Below are positions 10,691-22,246 of a stretch of DNA of 64,000 bases, piece by piece; position 1 is the stretch's first letter; every line of letters begins with the position of its first letter. The notes under the pieces were generated by a model. The model saw only the letters and a program-made list of their open reading frames with translations. It made no database searches and was not told where the DNA came from. Source of the stretch: Dermatemys mawii (lineage: Eukaryota > Chordata > Testudines > Dermatemydidae); contig ML677358.1 of assembly GCA_007922305.1 (NCBI GenBank), forward strand, positions 14,738,913-14,802,912. The letters are read 5' to 3'. A program made the position numbers and the translations under genes.

Positions 10691-13110
10691 GCAGAATGAG
10701 CATTAGAGGCACCTGGGATTCTCCTTGTTATCTCCAGCTATGTAATCCTCTAAAGCATGGGGCACTATGGCTGAAATCAGAGATGCTGACACACTGCTTT
10801 CTCCAGCCAGAACCCCACCAGTCCTAACTTGCATAACCCTCATCCACCGCGGCCCACTGGCCTGAGAGCTTCACCCGCAGCAGGAATTAAATGAATGAGG
10901 CTATTTCATTTTCTGATAAAGATGCTACAGCTTAACGAGCTCAGCATTTCCTGAAGGACAGCCAGTATCGTGACTATGGAAATACATAAGAGTGGTCAAA
11001 ACTGAGTGCTTAGGAAAATCCCAAATCTTTATTGCCCCTTTCTGATAAATCCAAACCCCATCTTTGGCAGCTTCAGTACTACACGGATCCCACTAGGGAA
11101 TAGTCATCTGTAGCCCAGACAGCTACAGCTGGCCTAGCAGAGAGAACCATCCCAGAGCTATTTGGTTTTCGTGTGTTCAGGGATTCACATTTATGTCCTG
11201 CAATTCTAAGCTTTTCTCCAGCATTTGCTGTCTGCTCCCTCCCAGGAACCTTTGTCCCATGTCACTGTCCAGTTCTTGGATTGCTCCCCAGATGTCCCCT
11301 CATTCAGCTCACCGCTGTCCACCAATCCCCTGCAGGGGCACTGGTAGGGAATTCGCTTCAGCAACAGTAATATTGACCTTTGATCCAGTGCAAAGTAAGT
11401 ATTTTGATTTCTCCAAACAGGGGGCACTCGGGTCCTTGGCTGCTTGGGGCTGTTCAGGGAGCAGCTGAGGCTAGAGGGGACTTTCTTTGCGCTGGGCTTG
11501 GCCAGAGGTCACAACCTCAGCTCTTGGTTACAAACCTTGTTGCTTTTACCCTGGTGGCTCTGGGATCTGCATGGGGCCGCGGTTTAGAGCATCTCTCCGC
11601 CCCACACATCTCTTTACACACCTCAGATCGCCTCCAGGCCCTGCTCATCTCCCCCTTTGGCCTCCCCAGCCCCACACTCACCCCTCCCCCGGCCAGTACA
11701 AGACAGCTGTAAGAGCAGTTTGGTTCCCGTCACTCTGCCTCGGACACCTCCCTCCACTGACTCCCCATTTTTCACCACACCAAACTCCTCGTCCTCCCCT
11801 TCAGAGCCCCTCCTGACTGCGCCTCCCTCCATAGCCACTCTCATCCCACCTCTCTGTTTTCCCAGCCGTGCCCTAAGGCCAAGGGCTGTATTCTCGGGGG
11901 GTGGGGGGGGGGGGGGCTGGGAGCTGGTCTCCTGACACTGATCCAGTTCAAGGTTTACGTGTGTTTGCCAAAGCTCCCTAGAGAGCAGCTCCTCATGCAC
12001 TGAGGCTCCCAGGGCAAGCAGAGTAAGCCTAGCTTAAAGGAATTCCTGATCCCCCAGCCCAGCCTGCATTAGTCAGTCCCACTGTTAACTCCTCCCTAGG
12101 TGAGAGAGAGGAGTCTAACCCCAGCTGCCCCCATCAGAGCACCTGCTCCTGAAGCCCCACTCACAAACCTCTGTGCTGCTGAGAGGAAACTTTTATAGGG
12201 GCTGTAATGGGTTACAGCTGCTAATCAGGCTTTCTGGTCTCCTTGTAGCCAGAGGGACTCTTTCCTGGCCTCTCGCGGGGAGGGGGCTGTGAACCCCACA
12301 GTGGAAGGGAGTTCAGAGCTGAGTGGGCCCAGGGAGCAGCACAAAGGGGCTGGGAGGCAAGGCAAAGAGGTGGATGGAGAGCAGAGGGGTTGCTTGCCTG
12401 GGTCACTGTAGTGGCTGGAAGCATAGTGGAGACATCAGGATTGGGCTATGTATCAGCACAGGGAGTCTGACCTGAGGGACCCCGTGGCCTGATGACAGAG
12501 ATGCAGCTGAGCAGTGGAAATGTGACCCCACTACAACCCCCCCCCCAGCCCCACCCAAACAGTGAAACAGAGCCATTTCTACCATCTCCCCCGAACCCTG
12601 GGGTTTCAGAACCCTGTCTCCAGATGCCACCTGTTCTCAGTCTGCAAAACTCAAACCCAACCAGCCCTCCAGGGAAAACCCCACCGGCCCAGCATCTGCT
12701 CTTCTCTGCTCAGAAGTGAACAAGGGTGGGGTTGTTCCCAGGCCCGTATTTGCTGGGTTGCCTTCTCTAGCCACCTTGCAATCCAGCAGCAGGTATGTTA
12801 CATAACAGCCAGGTAAATGGTTAATCTCCATTCCCCTCCACCCCCTGCTCTTTGGTTTAACCTTCCCCTTCATTTTGGAGAGTGGCTCTAATCTGCACTC
12901 AGATCCCAGCCAGAATTTCACACGGGGGGGGCCTAGCTTTATAAGCCGAACCAAAGCCCTGCAACCAGACCTCTCCAGCCATGGTGGGTTGGGACACCTG
13001 ATCTGAGTCCAGATTCTCCATCATTCAATCCCCTTTCTCCCTCCCCCAAACCCCTCTGGAGCTCACCAGGGCCCACATGGTTAATAGCTCCTGTAGCAGC
13101 CCTGCCTCCC
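10691..13110. other. DNA upstream of GPX3, no further gene
   Basis: Contains a G homopolymer region (11896-11916) and a C run near 12540. Open frames here are not family-like. Confidence 0.45.
11896..11916. repeat. G homopolymer run
   Basis: Six G, one T, then 14 G. The length is likely unreliable in assembly. Confidence 0.9.
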
Positions 13111-13150
13111 TGTGATTGGTTAGGAGGTCTCTGGCTCAGCCTTTTATTTC
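13111..13150 (+). promoter_or_regulatory. GPX3: Candidate GPX3 core promoter (inverted CCAAT box and TATA-like box)
   Basis: TGATTGGT (inverted CCAAT at 13115-13119) is followed about 25 bp later by TTTTATTT at 13142-13149. A start site near 13170-13180 would give a 5' UTR of about 100 nt before the ATG at 13282. This is inferred from motif spacing only. Confidence 0.45.
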
Positions 13151-13281
13151 TCCCTGCTGCTGTGCTGGAAGGTGGCACAGTGTGGGGAAGAGTGACGGAG
13201 GAGCCCAGCCAGACACGGGCACCCAGCTGCTGTGCTCCAGGGGCGGGGGCAAGAAGAGGGGGCTTGCACCCCACAGCTGCC

Positions 13282-13368
13282 ATGGGGGGCAGACTCAGGG
13301 GCTCCTGGATTTTCCCCTTGTTCTTGGCTGGGTTAATTCAGCCTAACCAGGGCCAGGAGAAGCAGAAG
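13282..13368 (+). CDS. GPX3: GPX3 exon 1 (signal peptide)
   Basis: Codes residues 1-29, a hydrophobic leader followed by GQEKQK. The donor GTAAGG follows at 13369 and the phase is 0. It begins at the ATG in GCCATGG. Confidence 0.92.
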
Positions 13369-16300
13369 GTAAGGGGAAATCTCACCTGCGTGCAGGGTCG
13401 GTGCTTTGGCAGGATGCTGTTGGGTCCCATGGAAGGTGCTGGGGTCGGGAGGACATCCTTCATCCCCGTCTGGGGGTCTCTCCCTTACGCTCCCCAGGAG
13501 AGATGAACACACATTGGATCTGGGTTTCGACACCCCAAAGTTCTGGTGTGTTGGGATCTGGGCAGGGGGGCAGAGGGCGTGGGGTGAACAGCTCCCCTCA
13601 GAAAGGGGCTGTCTGCAAAATGGGGAGCAGAGTTCCCATTTCTAATGGGTGTTTGGCTCCTGGGGCTTGGTCTGGGCCAATTCCTGTTCTCAGCAGGCAA
13701 ACAAGGGGAAGGCACGGGTTTGCTGGAGGGAGGATGGGGTAATTTCTCAGCCCACTCTCTTCTGCCTAACTGGCTTTCACTCATTTAAATACACAGACGC
13801 TGCCTTTTCTTCTCCCTGCTTGCCACCTACCGCTATTGCAGCCCCATTTCAGCTGTCAGGGTGAAGCTTCCTTTTGGGGTGTGCAGAGTCCTGAGTCCCT
13901 GGGAAGGATTTTTCCCTGGAGCCTGGCTGTCTGGGGATCTCAGAGGAAGACATCTAATCAGTACATTGTGTCGGTGGCTTACGGGAGCAGGGATCCTTGC
14001 TTAGAAACACGCTTCAAGCCTCATTCACGTTACCCCGGGAACAAGTTTGGTGGCTCTCAGCTTGATCTCTAACAGGCCACGTCATGAAGCCGGCACACAG
14101 GCCAATGGGACTGGCAAGCTCTGTGCAGGCCGATCCGAGGACTGGAATAGTGGGGAGCGGAGGGTGGTAGAGCCGGAGTGAGGGGCATGAGAAGAACTGT
14201 GGGAGGTGCCCAGGGAGGCAGGAGGGTCCAGCAATTAGGGCACAAGCCTAGGACTTGAGTTGCATTGGCAGAGCTCTGTGGGGAAGGCCAGCTGAGCGGT
14301 TGCCTGCCCCCCTCCCCCCCCCCCCCCCCCGGCTGCTTGTCTCTGGCAGGGCTATCAGCTCCCAAAACAGGGCTGATGTGAGAGTCGAGTGCTGCATCAC
14401 TCCTAGGCTGCTGTTCTGCATCACCCAGCCGGCGCCTGGAAAGAGACTGGGACGTCACAAGCCCAGAACGGTGGCGTCTTGGACTAGAACAGAGGAGCTG
14501 GGTGGAGAGGGGGGAAGCTATGAACGTTTGGCTCCCGTCTGCTAACCCGGTTCTGTCTGTCTGTCTGTGCGTGGAGGCTGCCTTACCCTCCAGCTGGCAG
14601 AGGCGGGGAGGGAGCTGGCAGAGGGAGATAATTCTGGATGCCCCAGGGTGGCAGAAGGAAGAGCTGCAGGGTGATACCCCAGTGCTGGACGTGGGGGAAT
14701 TGCATGCCAGTCTGCAGGAGATAATTAGGTACAATTATTGCAGCAATCCCTAGTCTCCCCTACACCTTCTGTAGGGGCTCCTGCAAAGACCAAGGTAGCA
14801 TGTCAAACCCCGGTCAGAACTCAGGGCCCCCACTGTGCTAGGGGCTGTACAGACATCTAATGAAATGGTGGTCCTCCCACCAAAAGAACTCACATTCTAA
14901 GATGATGGGGAGAGGCAACAGATGGATCAGATGGACAGGGGCTGCAACAGTGATTGTGAGGAGCACAGCAAATGGCAGTCATATTACAGTTATATAAACT
15001 GTGTTCACCGACGTTAAGTTGGCACATATCACTGCTCTGAGTGCCTCTTGCCTTCTGAGAACATGAAAGTGAAACAAAATGCCAGCTAAGCAAACAACCT
15101 AAGAACTCAAGAAATTCAGAGTTGGGGTTATATGTACAAAACCCTCAAACCTTGAAAGGTTTTAGAGACATGACTATTTCTTCACTTTATCTCTGATATA
15201 GAGGGGAACTAAAAAATAATACATAACAAATGGAGGAATAGGGATGTGAATAGTAATTAATATAAATAAGAAGCTAGGAATTGTAGAAAATTGATAAGGG
15301 AAGCAAAGAGAGGCAAGGAGAAATTTGTGGCCAGCAAAGTTAAGGACAGTAAGGAGTTTTTAAAGTATGTTAGGAACAAAAAGAATCCTGACAATGGTAT
15401 TTGTCCATTACTAGATGGAAATGGTAGAATTATCAATAATTACTCAGCCAAAGCAAAAGTGTTCGATACATATTTCTGTTCTGTGTTTGGGGGAAAAATG
15501 TAGTCATATTTTATAACAACACTCTTTATATTCCACTAGTATCTCAGGGGGATGTTAAAAATGTCTAACTCTAGTAGCTGCTATTTAAGTCAGCACATCC
15601 AGATAACTTTCACCCAAGAGTTTTAAAAGAGCTGGCTGAAAAGCTTGCTGGACTATTAAAGTTGATTTTTAATAAGACTTGGAACACTGAGAAAGTTCCA
15701 GAATATTGGAAGAAAGCCAATGTGCCAATATTTAAAAAGGGTAAATGCGGTCATCTGGCTAATTATAGGTCTGTCAGTCTGACATAGATCCCAAACAAGA
15801 TAATGAAGCACCTGATAAGGGCTTCAATTAGTAAGAATTAAAGGAGGGTAATGTAATTAATGCAACTCAGCATGGGTTTATGGAGATTAGACAAACTTGA
15901 TTTTTTTAAAATTTGACTACAGTTTTGTTTGATAAAGGTAATAGTGTTGACACAATATCCTTAGACTTCTGTAAGCCATTTGCCTTGGGACCACATGGCA
16001 TTTTGATTAAAAACACCAGAAAGATATAAAATGAACAGGGCATACATTAAATGGATTAAAAGCTGGCTCATAGGTCTCACAATGTAACTGTAAACAGAAT
16101 CCTAATCAAATGGGTGTGTTTCTAGTGGTGTCCCTAGGGGGCAGTTCTTTTGGCCCTGCACTATTTAACATTTTTATCAAGGTGCGGAAGAAAACATCAA
16201 ATCATCACTGATAATAGTTTGCAGGTGACAGAAAAATTGGGGGAGTGGTAAATAATGAAGAGGACAGGTTTAGATTGCTTGGTGAACAGGGCACAAGCAA

Positions 16301-19300
16301 TTTAATATGGCTAAATGTAAATGTAGCTATCTAGGAACAAAGAATGTCAGTCACACTTATAGGATGGGGGATTCTATCCTGGGAAACTGGGACTCTGAAA
16401 AAGATTTGGGGGGTCTCTGGTGGATAATCAGCTCAACATGAGCTTGGGCAAAAGGGCTAATGCAATCCTCGGATGTATGAGAAGGGGAATCTTGAATAGC
16501 AGAGAGGTGGTGTTACCTCTGTATGTGGCACTGGAGCGGCGGCTGCTGGAATCCTGAGTCCACAATTCAAGAAGGATGGTGACAAATTGGAGAGGGTTCA
16601 GAAAAGAGCCACGAGAATCACTAAAAGATCAGAAAACCTGCCTTCTGGTGATAGACTCAAAGAGCTCAATCTATTTAGCTTGACAAAGAGAAGGTTAAGG
16701 AGTGACTTGATTACAATCTACAAGCATCTACAAATATTTAATAATGGGCTCTTCAATCTAGCGGAGAAAGGTGTATCACTACCCAGCAGATGGAAGTTGA
16801 AGCTAGACAAACTAAGACCAGAAATCAGATGTACATTTTAAACAGCAAGAGTAATTAACCATTGGAGAAGGTCAGATTGGATGATCACAATGGTCCCTTC
16901 TGACCTTGGAATCTATGAATCGGTGCTCTTTGTTGGCTTGGCCGTTGGCCTGGGTAGTTACCCAATGTTGCCGTGATTGTATACTAGACACACATTTGCA
17001 AGACTCAACTTATTGGAAAAACCTGGGGTCTTGGAGCATAATCATTAGGCTTAAGAGTTAACATCTCATTGAGGTGAATGGGTGTTCACGCGTCCCAGAA
17101 CTGCTGTTTCAGACTCAGGGAATCCACTCTGCATTGGTTACACTCAATGTGGGAAGGTTTCCTTCACAGCCTGAAGGGACAGGCACTTAGTGCTTACACA
17201 AGAAGAATTGGAACCCATCCTACAGGCCAGATCCAGTCCATGGGCTGTATGCTTGGCATTTCGGTCCTAGAGTCTGCAGGAGCAGGTTTCCCTTCCTGAG
17301 ATCCTCTGGGGAGCTGTAGGGACTGGGACAGGCAACCTCTCTTGCCAGGGCCCTCCCCGCCAGCTGAGCAGTTAGACTTACTTTTGTTTCTCTTCCCCTC
17401 TTGATGTCTCTCCAGAGCAGTCCTGGTGAACAGGGAGCCTGGGCCTCCTTGGGGCACAGTTTGGCTCCCCACTCTCTGAGCCAGCGGCTCCGCCTGACAC
17501 ACACGGCTGAGTGGGATCCTAGTAACAGTCTGTTTCTAGGTGACAGACACTCAGCCAGGAGCCAGGCAGTGAGGAGTAGCAAGCTGCTGTAAATCAATCT
17601 GACAGCAATCTGTCTACACAGCAATCTCCCCTAGCCCTTCTTACACGGATGGCAGGGGTCAGCCACCACCACCTCCTTTCTAAGGCCTTTCCTCTCCCAT
17701 CCCGGCAGAAGCAGCAGAGGGACCCGCGTGAGCGGGTCCACGTCTCCCTGTGCAGGGGGGGAGCAGCAGGAGCAAAAGGCGCACAGTTTCTTCTTTGCTG
17801 TTGACACACAGTGACTATTTTTGGTCCTTTCCCTCCCCATCTGCAGGTCTGCAGCTGCTGCTTCGGTGGAGTAAACATTCTAGCAGCTGCAGCCCTGGAA
17901 AGTCAGAGGCGCTGGATGGGAGGCTGGTGCGTGTCAAAAACGATTTTTGAGACTCCCATGGGGGGCGTGCACCGTGCCAGAGCCCAGCATGGGCAGCTGT
18001 TTGGTCTGGGAAGAGTCTCTGAGTGAGAAACTCTGAGCAGGCGACCCACTGAGCCAGGCACGGCTGTCAGAGGCAAATCCTCGCAGGGGGTGCGGAGAGC
18101 CATTGAACCAAACTGCAAACCCTGCATCTGATGGAAACCACTTCAAGCCAGGGGATGCGGCAGCACCCGTGAATCCTACCCCTTAGCGTGATCTGCAGCA
18201 GAGCCAGGGAGAGGCACGCGGCCCATGGATCGGTTACAGCCCACCCCTTTAGTACACAAAGGAGAACAGAAACTAGGGCTTACCCATCCCCTGCTTGCCT
18301 GTTAATCCGTGCTCCTTCGTGCCTCACTAAGCTAGGCCTGTTTGCAGGGAGCAGGGGGGTAACGAAAGCAGAGGGCAGCGTTCGAACAGAGGGAACCATA
18401 GCAAAGATTTTCCTCTCCCCAGAAGACCATGGTGCCCTCTCTGCATGCGGCTAACCCAGCCTCCCAGGTGACAACTGCTATCTTGGCCGACACACCAGGG
18501 AGAGCCATGGGGCTGCACCAACTCTGGGGAGGAGCGCAGGTGGGGGTCTGGAACATACACTTCTGGTGGGTGGGTCACCAGAGCTTTGCTCTCTGGAAAT
18601 GCAGCAAATGGAATCGCAAAGCCCTTTTCTGGGCAGGAGATGGTGGCCCACTGGGCCCCATCCCCTCCCTAAACTGGATGTTGCCCCTCTGTTGATTCCT
18701 CGGAAGAGAGCGGGGGAGGCTGGCGGGAGAGGACAGGAGCTAAGGGAGCGTGTGAATGAAGAGGAGAAGAAGGGGAGAAAGGAGGCTGGGCTAAGGAGCC
18801 GAGCTAAGGAGAAGGGAAGTGGAGGATTGAAGGAACGGTGAGGCCAGCGAGGCGGTGGAGGAGGGGAAGGGAAGGGTGGAGTGAAGGCAGGAGGCAGGGG
18901 TTGAGGAGGAGGTGAGAAGGGCTGGGAGAAAAGGAAGAGGAAGGATTAAAGGAGATCATCCCTAGATTCAAACCTCCCTGCGGTTGGCGGTGGGGGCTGG
19001 GTTGAGACTCCAAAAGCAGATCAGAATCTCCCAGCTGTCTCCATCCTCGCCTAAGCCGAACCAAACCCGGCCACACCGGAGGGTTTGCAAAACCTGGATC
19101 CCCACCGTGTGCCTGGGGCCCCCGCTGGTCAGAGCGGGTGAGGGGGGAGCCAGGAGAGGAACGGGGGGCTGTGGCGCTCCTCGGGAAACGGAGTAAAACC
19201 TACAGCGGCTAGTTAATCGCTGGTCGTCGGACCTGGATGCTTGCCCCTCTCCAGCCCCGCCCCTTCCCATGTGACACGCCTGGCTCTTTTCCAGGTGGAC

Positions 19301-21407
19301 TGTTACAACTCGGTGGAGGGAACGATCTACAGGTATGGGGCCCTCACCATAAACGGAGACGAGTACGTCCCCTTCGGGAAGTACAGGGGGAAGATGATCC
19401 TCTTTGTGAACGTGGCGACCTACTGAGGACTCACCATGCAATACCTGGGTAAGATCCCCTGCCCAGAGGAAGCGGGAGGGGATTGGGCTGGAGTCTGGGG
19501 CAGCCACCTTTGTGCACCTCAGGACCCTGGGGGTAGGGGGACCCCGGTGTAGGCCACAGAGAAAAGGAAAGTGAAAGAGGACGTGGGGGTGGGGTGGGGT
19601 GGGGAGTCCTCGCTGAGCGGGGGCTTGGCCGGGGTAAAGCGGCTGCCGGTGCAGGGGTCAGGTCCGGGGTGTTCGGGGGCAGACAGAGCGGAGGAGGGAT
19701 GGCCAGGGCACGCCTGGAATCCTGCGATGTCTCCGTTGTGGCAAAGGAGACAGGCAGAGAGAGGGGACAGCAGGAGCAGGCAGTTAAGCACATACAGTGC
19801 CAGGCCCCGTCCCAGGAGACCCATACTGCTGCTAGGAAGACTGAGGGGAGCCTGATGCGATAGGGTAGAGCTGAAGGAGAATGCCAGGACTTCTGCCCCT
19901 AGGGTCTGATCCTGGCCTCAGAGTCCTGGGAGAAGCACAGAATGGGAGCCCTCTCCCGCCTCCCCTGTGCTTCAGCTTCCCAGCCAGGTGCCCTCTCGAA
20001 CGCCCAGCGGCTGCTTGGTGACACTGTGTGCGGCCCAGCCCCCGGGGGAGCAGCTCCTGCGGGGACTAAGCCATCTCTGGTTGGGTTTTCTCGGGCGCAG
20101 AACTGAATGCACTACAGAAGGAGCTGGCGCCGCACGGCCTCATCATCCTGGGCTTCCCCAGCAACCAGTTTGGCAAACAAGAACCTGGCGAGAACTCCGA
20201 AATCCTCCCCGCGCTGAAGTGAGTAGACAGCTGAGGGAGGCAGGGCCTGAGATCCCGGACAGGGGCGGGGGCAGGGTGGCTGCTCTGGGTTCTCTCCTCT
20301 AAATGCGCTGGCTTCCACCGGGGCTGGACGAGAGTGGCAACAGGCAGTGCCTAAGCACGTGGCTACATGGGTTACAAGGGTAACTACAACCAGCCACTCC
20401 GTGCAGCATCTGACAAGGGTTCAGGAGCTCAGATCAGCGTTGCACCAAGCCCAGAGCTGTCAGCCTGTGGCAGGAATGCAAAAAGACAACTCCTGCTTCA
20501 CCCCAGCCACTGCGCAGGTGGGTTTGGGTCCCATCCTGTAGATGCAGGTGCTGCAATCTGATAACTGCGGGCTGACCCTGTAGGCTGCATCCCCCATGGC
20601 CCAGGCTCCTCCCTGCTGCTTGTGACCTAGGGGAAGTTGAGGCCCCATCACGCCAGCAACTGAAGCAGCATCAGCGTAACTGTACACGGTAACGATTTAA
20701 AAATGGCTCCAGCCCACAGTGCCTGCCTGGGCGCGTAGACCAGTCACTGTTCAGAAAACCATTTACAAGCCTGGCTGTTGATCAGGTCTCTGCCGTGTCT
20801 AGAGGATGGTTAGGCTGGGTTTCCGCCGGGCGGGTGGCATGAATGGGCAGGAGCAGCAGTTTCATCGCTCTCTCCATGCCAGGGGACGATGGGCTCCAGA
20901 GGCTCCTATGAACCGGAGCCTGACTCTTCTCTCCCTTTGATTTCAGATACGTCCGGCCTGGGGGCGGCTTTGTCCCGAATTTCCAGCTTTTCCAAAAAGG
21001 GGATGTGAACGGGGAGGAGGAGCAGAAGTTCTACACCTTCCTGAAGGTGCGTGCCTGCAAACGCCCTGCCCCGAGTCCAACCCTCAAGGTTTGGGGAGCA
21101 GTAGGTGGGGGCAGGATACCTATTCCCAGCACACACTGTCATTGACGCTCGTCCTTCACTCTCTTGGCAGAACTCCTGCCCGCCGGTGGTGGAAAGCTTC
21201 GGCAACCCCAAACGGCTCTTCTGGGAGCCCCTGAAGGTCCACGACATCAAGTGGAATTTCGAGAAGTTCTTGGTTGGCCCAACTGGGCGGCCCGTGATGA
21301 GGTGGGGCCCCAGGACAAACATGGCCGTGGTGAAGAATGACATCATCGATTACATGAAGAGGCAGGTCCTTGGTCAGAGGAGGCAGCTCCTGACCAGAGA
21401 AGACTAA
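13282..21407 (+). CDS. GPX3: GPX3, extracellular (plasma) glutathione peroxidase, selenoprotein, 5 exons
   Basis: Spliced CDS: 13282-13368, 19295-19448, 20101-20218, 20947-21046, 21171-21407, giving 231 residues including selenocysteine (human protein 226). The enzyme reduces hydrogen peroxide and lipid hydroperoxides with glutathione, outside the cell. Residues 1-24 form a signal peptide with a hydrophobic core ([11 protein letters not shown]). The active-site loop FVNVATYUGLT places Sec at residue 73, encoded by TGA at 19424-19426. The other tetrad members are Gln107 (in [10 protein letters not shown]), Trp181 and Asn182 (in [10 protein letters not shown]). All introns have GT-AG ends and the reading frame is continuous. 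The start ATG lies in a strong context (GCCATGG) and precedes the signal peptide. GPX5 and GPX6 are close relatives. Adjacency to TNIP1 and the signal peptide favour GPX3. One oddity is Ser101 where the family usually has Cys (FPSNQF). Confidence 0.95.
14307..14330. repeat. C homopolymer run
   Basis: CCCCCC-CT followed by 17 C. It is prone to sequencing error. Confidence 0.9.
14812..14945. repeat. Unclassified amniote interspersed repeat
   Basis: CCCCCACTGTGCTAGGGGCT and GTACAGACATCTAATG, then CTCACATTCTAAGATGATGG, follow a pattern common in amniote genomes. I cannot name the family with certainty. Confidence 0.4.
15250..16921 (+). mobile_element. CR1-type LINE, 5'-truncated and mutated, plus strand
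   Basis: Frames include [20 protein letters not shown] (about 15350), and at 16587-16841 [11 protein letters not shown] and [20 protein letters not shown], typical of the CR1 reverse transcriptase C-terminus. It ends at about 16921 after GGTCCCTTCTGACCTTGG. Multiple stops show it is inactive. Confidence 0.88.
18700..18955 (+). repeat. Purine-rich (GA) tract in GPX3 intron 1
   Basis: About 255 bp, strongly G/A on the plus strand, for example GAGGAGAAGAAGGGGAGAAA and GGAGGGGAAGGGAAGGG, about 350 bp before exon 2. Confidence 0.75.
19295..19448 (+). CDS. GPX3: GPX3 exon 2 (selenocysteine exon)
   Basis: Follows a pyrimidine-rich tract and CAG acceptor, and ends at donor GTAAGA (19449). It codes residues 30-80 plus the first base of codon 81. 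It contains TGA at 19424-19426 in the frame of VATYUGLT. A conventional ORF finder stops here, but the reading continues in frame with family-typical sequence on both sides, as expected for selenocysteine. Confidence 0.95.
20101..20218 (+). CDS. GPX3: GPX3 exon 3
   Basis: 118 nt, acceptor GCAG, donor GTGAGT at 20219. It codes [13 protein letters not shown] through EILPALK and contains catalytic Gln107. The donor one base later would break the frame with exon 4, so 20218 is the end. Confidence 0.94.
20219..20946 (+). other. GPX3: GPX3 intron 3
   Basis: A 728-bp GT-AG intron. No repeat or second gene was recognised. Intron 2 (19449-20100) is similarly featureless. Confidence 0.85.
20947..21046 (+). 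CDS. GPX3: GPX3 exon 4
   Basis: 100 nt between TTTCAG and GTGCGT. It codes [15 protein letters not shown] through FYTFLK, the conserved glycine-rich signature of tetrameric glutathione peroxidases. Confidence 0.94.
21171..21407 (+). CDS. GPX3: GPX3 exon 5 (C-terminal coding part)
   Basis: Starts after TTGGCAG and codes [11 protein letters not shown] to the TAA at 21405-21407. It contains [10 protein letters not shown] with catalytic Trp181 and Asn182. The basic tail ends RRQLLTRED, slightly longer than the human tail. Confidence 0.94.
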   Translation, partial: NSCPPVVESFGNPKRLFWEPLKVHDIKWNFEKFLVGPTGRPVMRWGPRTNMAVVKNDIIDYMKRQVLGQRRQLLTRED

Positions 21408-21547
21408 TGTAGAGATGTGAGCGGTGAGGTGGGGTGGGACTCAACGTTTTATCCAGAGCCAAAAATCTCCATGCAATGCATCCAAAGAGCTGAATCCCTT
21501 GATACAAAACCCCTTCTGCTAGGACACCAATATGGGTGCAACCTGCC

Positions 21548-21617
21548 ATGAAAGGCACCAGTCTCTACAGCCCCGTTTGCATGCACACTCGTGCTACTCT
21601 GTAGAGACAGGCCCTGA
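21548..21617 (+). promoter_or_regulatory. GPX3: Strong hairpin in GPX3 3' UTR, alternative SECIS candidate
   Basis: ATGA (21548-21551) and TGA (21615-21617) flank a perfect 10-bp stem, GTCTCTACAG (21561-21570) with CTGTAGAGAC (21599-21608). GGC/GCC can pair just outside it. The loop begins CCCC and has no AA at the usual distance, so it fits the SECIS model poorly despite the strong stem. Confidence 0.35.
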
Positions 21618-22246
21618 CCGCCACTCCCCATAGACCGGTCCTGCAACACGTTTCGGGAAACACAGTTGTCTAAAATGACCTTTGATTTACGCCAGTCACC
21701 GATCTCCATGTGGCATCACCTCCCCACGCTGCACCCGTTTGCCATCCTTAAGCTGCCCTTCTCCACTGCCACCCACCCCACTACTCATTATCAGCCTAGC
21801 TTCCTACTTCCTAGAGGGACACAGACAGGGGAACTCTCAGTGGAGGAGGAAGACCCTTTGCAAGTACAGAGACCGGCCCTTCCTGCTGCTCCCTCAGGAA
21901 CAGACTCATGCTGAAAGCCACTCATCACTATTTATTTAGCAGTCCAGCCCTCCTCCCTTAGAACTGACCTCGCTGTATATTTGCCGTTGCCATCCCCCTA
22001 AATTGGGCTGCTCCTGCTCTTGTCCCTGACCTGGCAGAAGAGCCCTTGCTGACAGAGGGGCTTGGATGCTTGGATAAGGTGCATTGTCCCACCCCTCCCC
22101 ACAAAGCCTTCCACACCGGGAACGTGGCCCTTGGAATCTCTCCTCCAGCAGCTCTCGAGAGGGCGAGTTGTCTCTAGCTGCTGTGGCTTAGCGTGTAGTC
22201 TCGGCTGTGCCTGAGAGCAGGGCGTGGGCTCTGGGTACTAGGAGAA

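Larger units (their letters stand above)
13369..19294 (+). other. GPX3: GPX3 intron 1
   Basis: A 5.9-kb GT-AG intron. It holds a C homopolymer (14307-14330), an unclassified repeat near 14812-14945, a dead CR1 at 15250-16921 and a purine-rich tract at 18700-18955. No extra coding exon was seen. Confidence 0.85.

Noticed and set aside
14069..14734. 221-codon minus-strand open frame in GPX3 intron 1
   Set aside because: GC-rich low-complexity composition across a poly-C run, with no recognisable domain or splice support.
16125..16145. CTCF-like CCCTAGGGGGCAG
   Set aside because: It lies within the CR1 reverse transcriptase region and has mismatches in the core. It is most simply LINE sequence.
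19241..19426. Short ORF ending at the TGA of GPX3
   Set aside because: The TGA is the selenocysteine codon. Treating it as a stop would wrongly make GPX3 a truncated gene.
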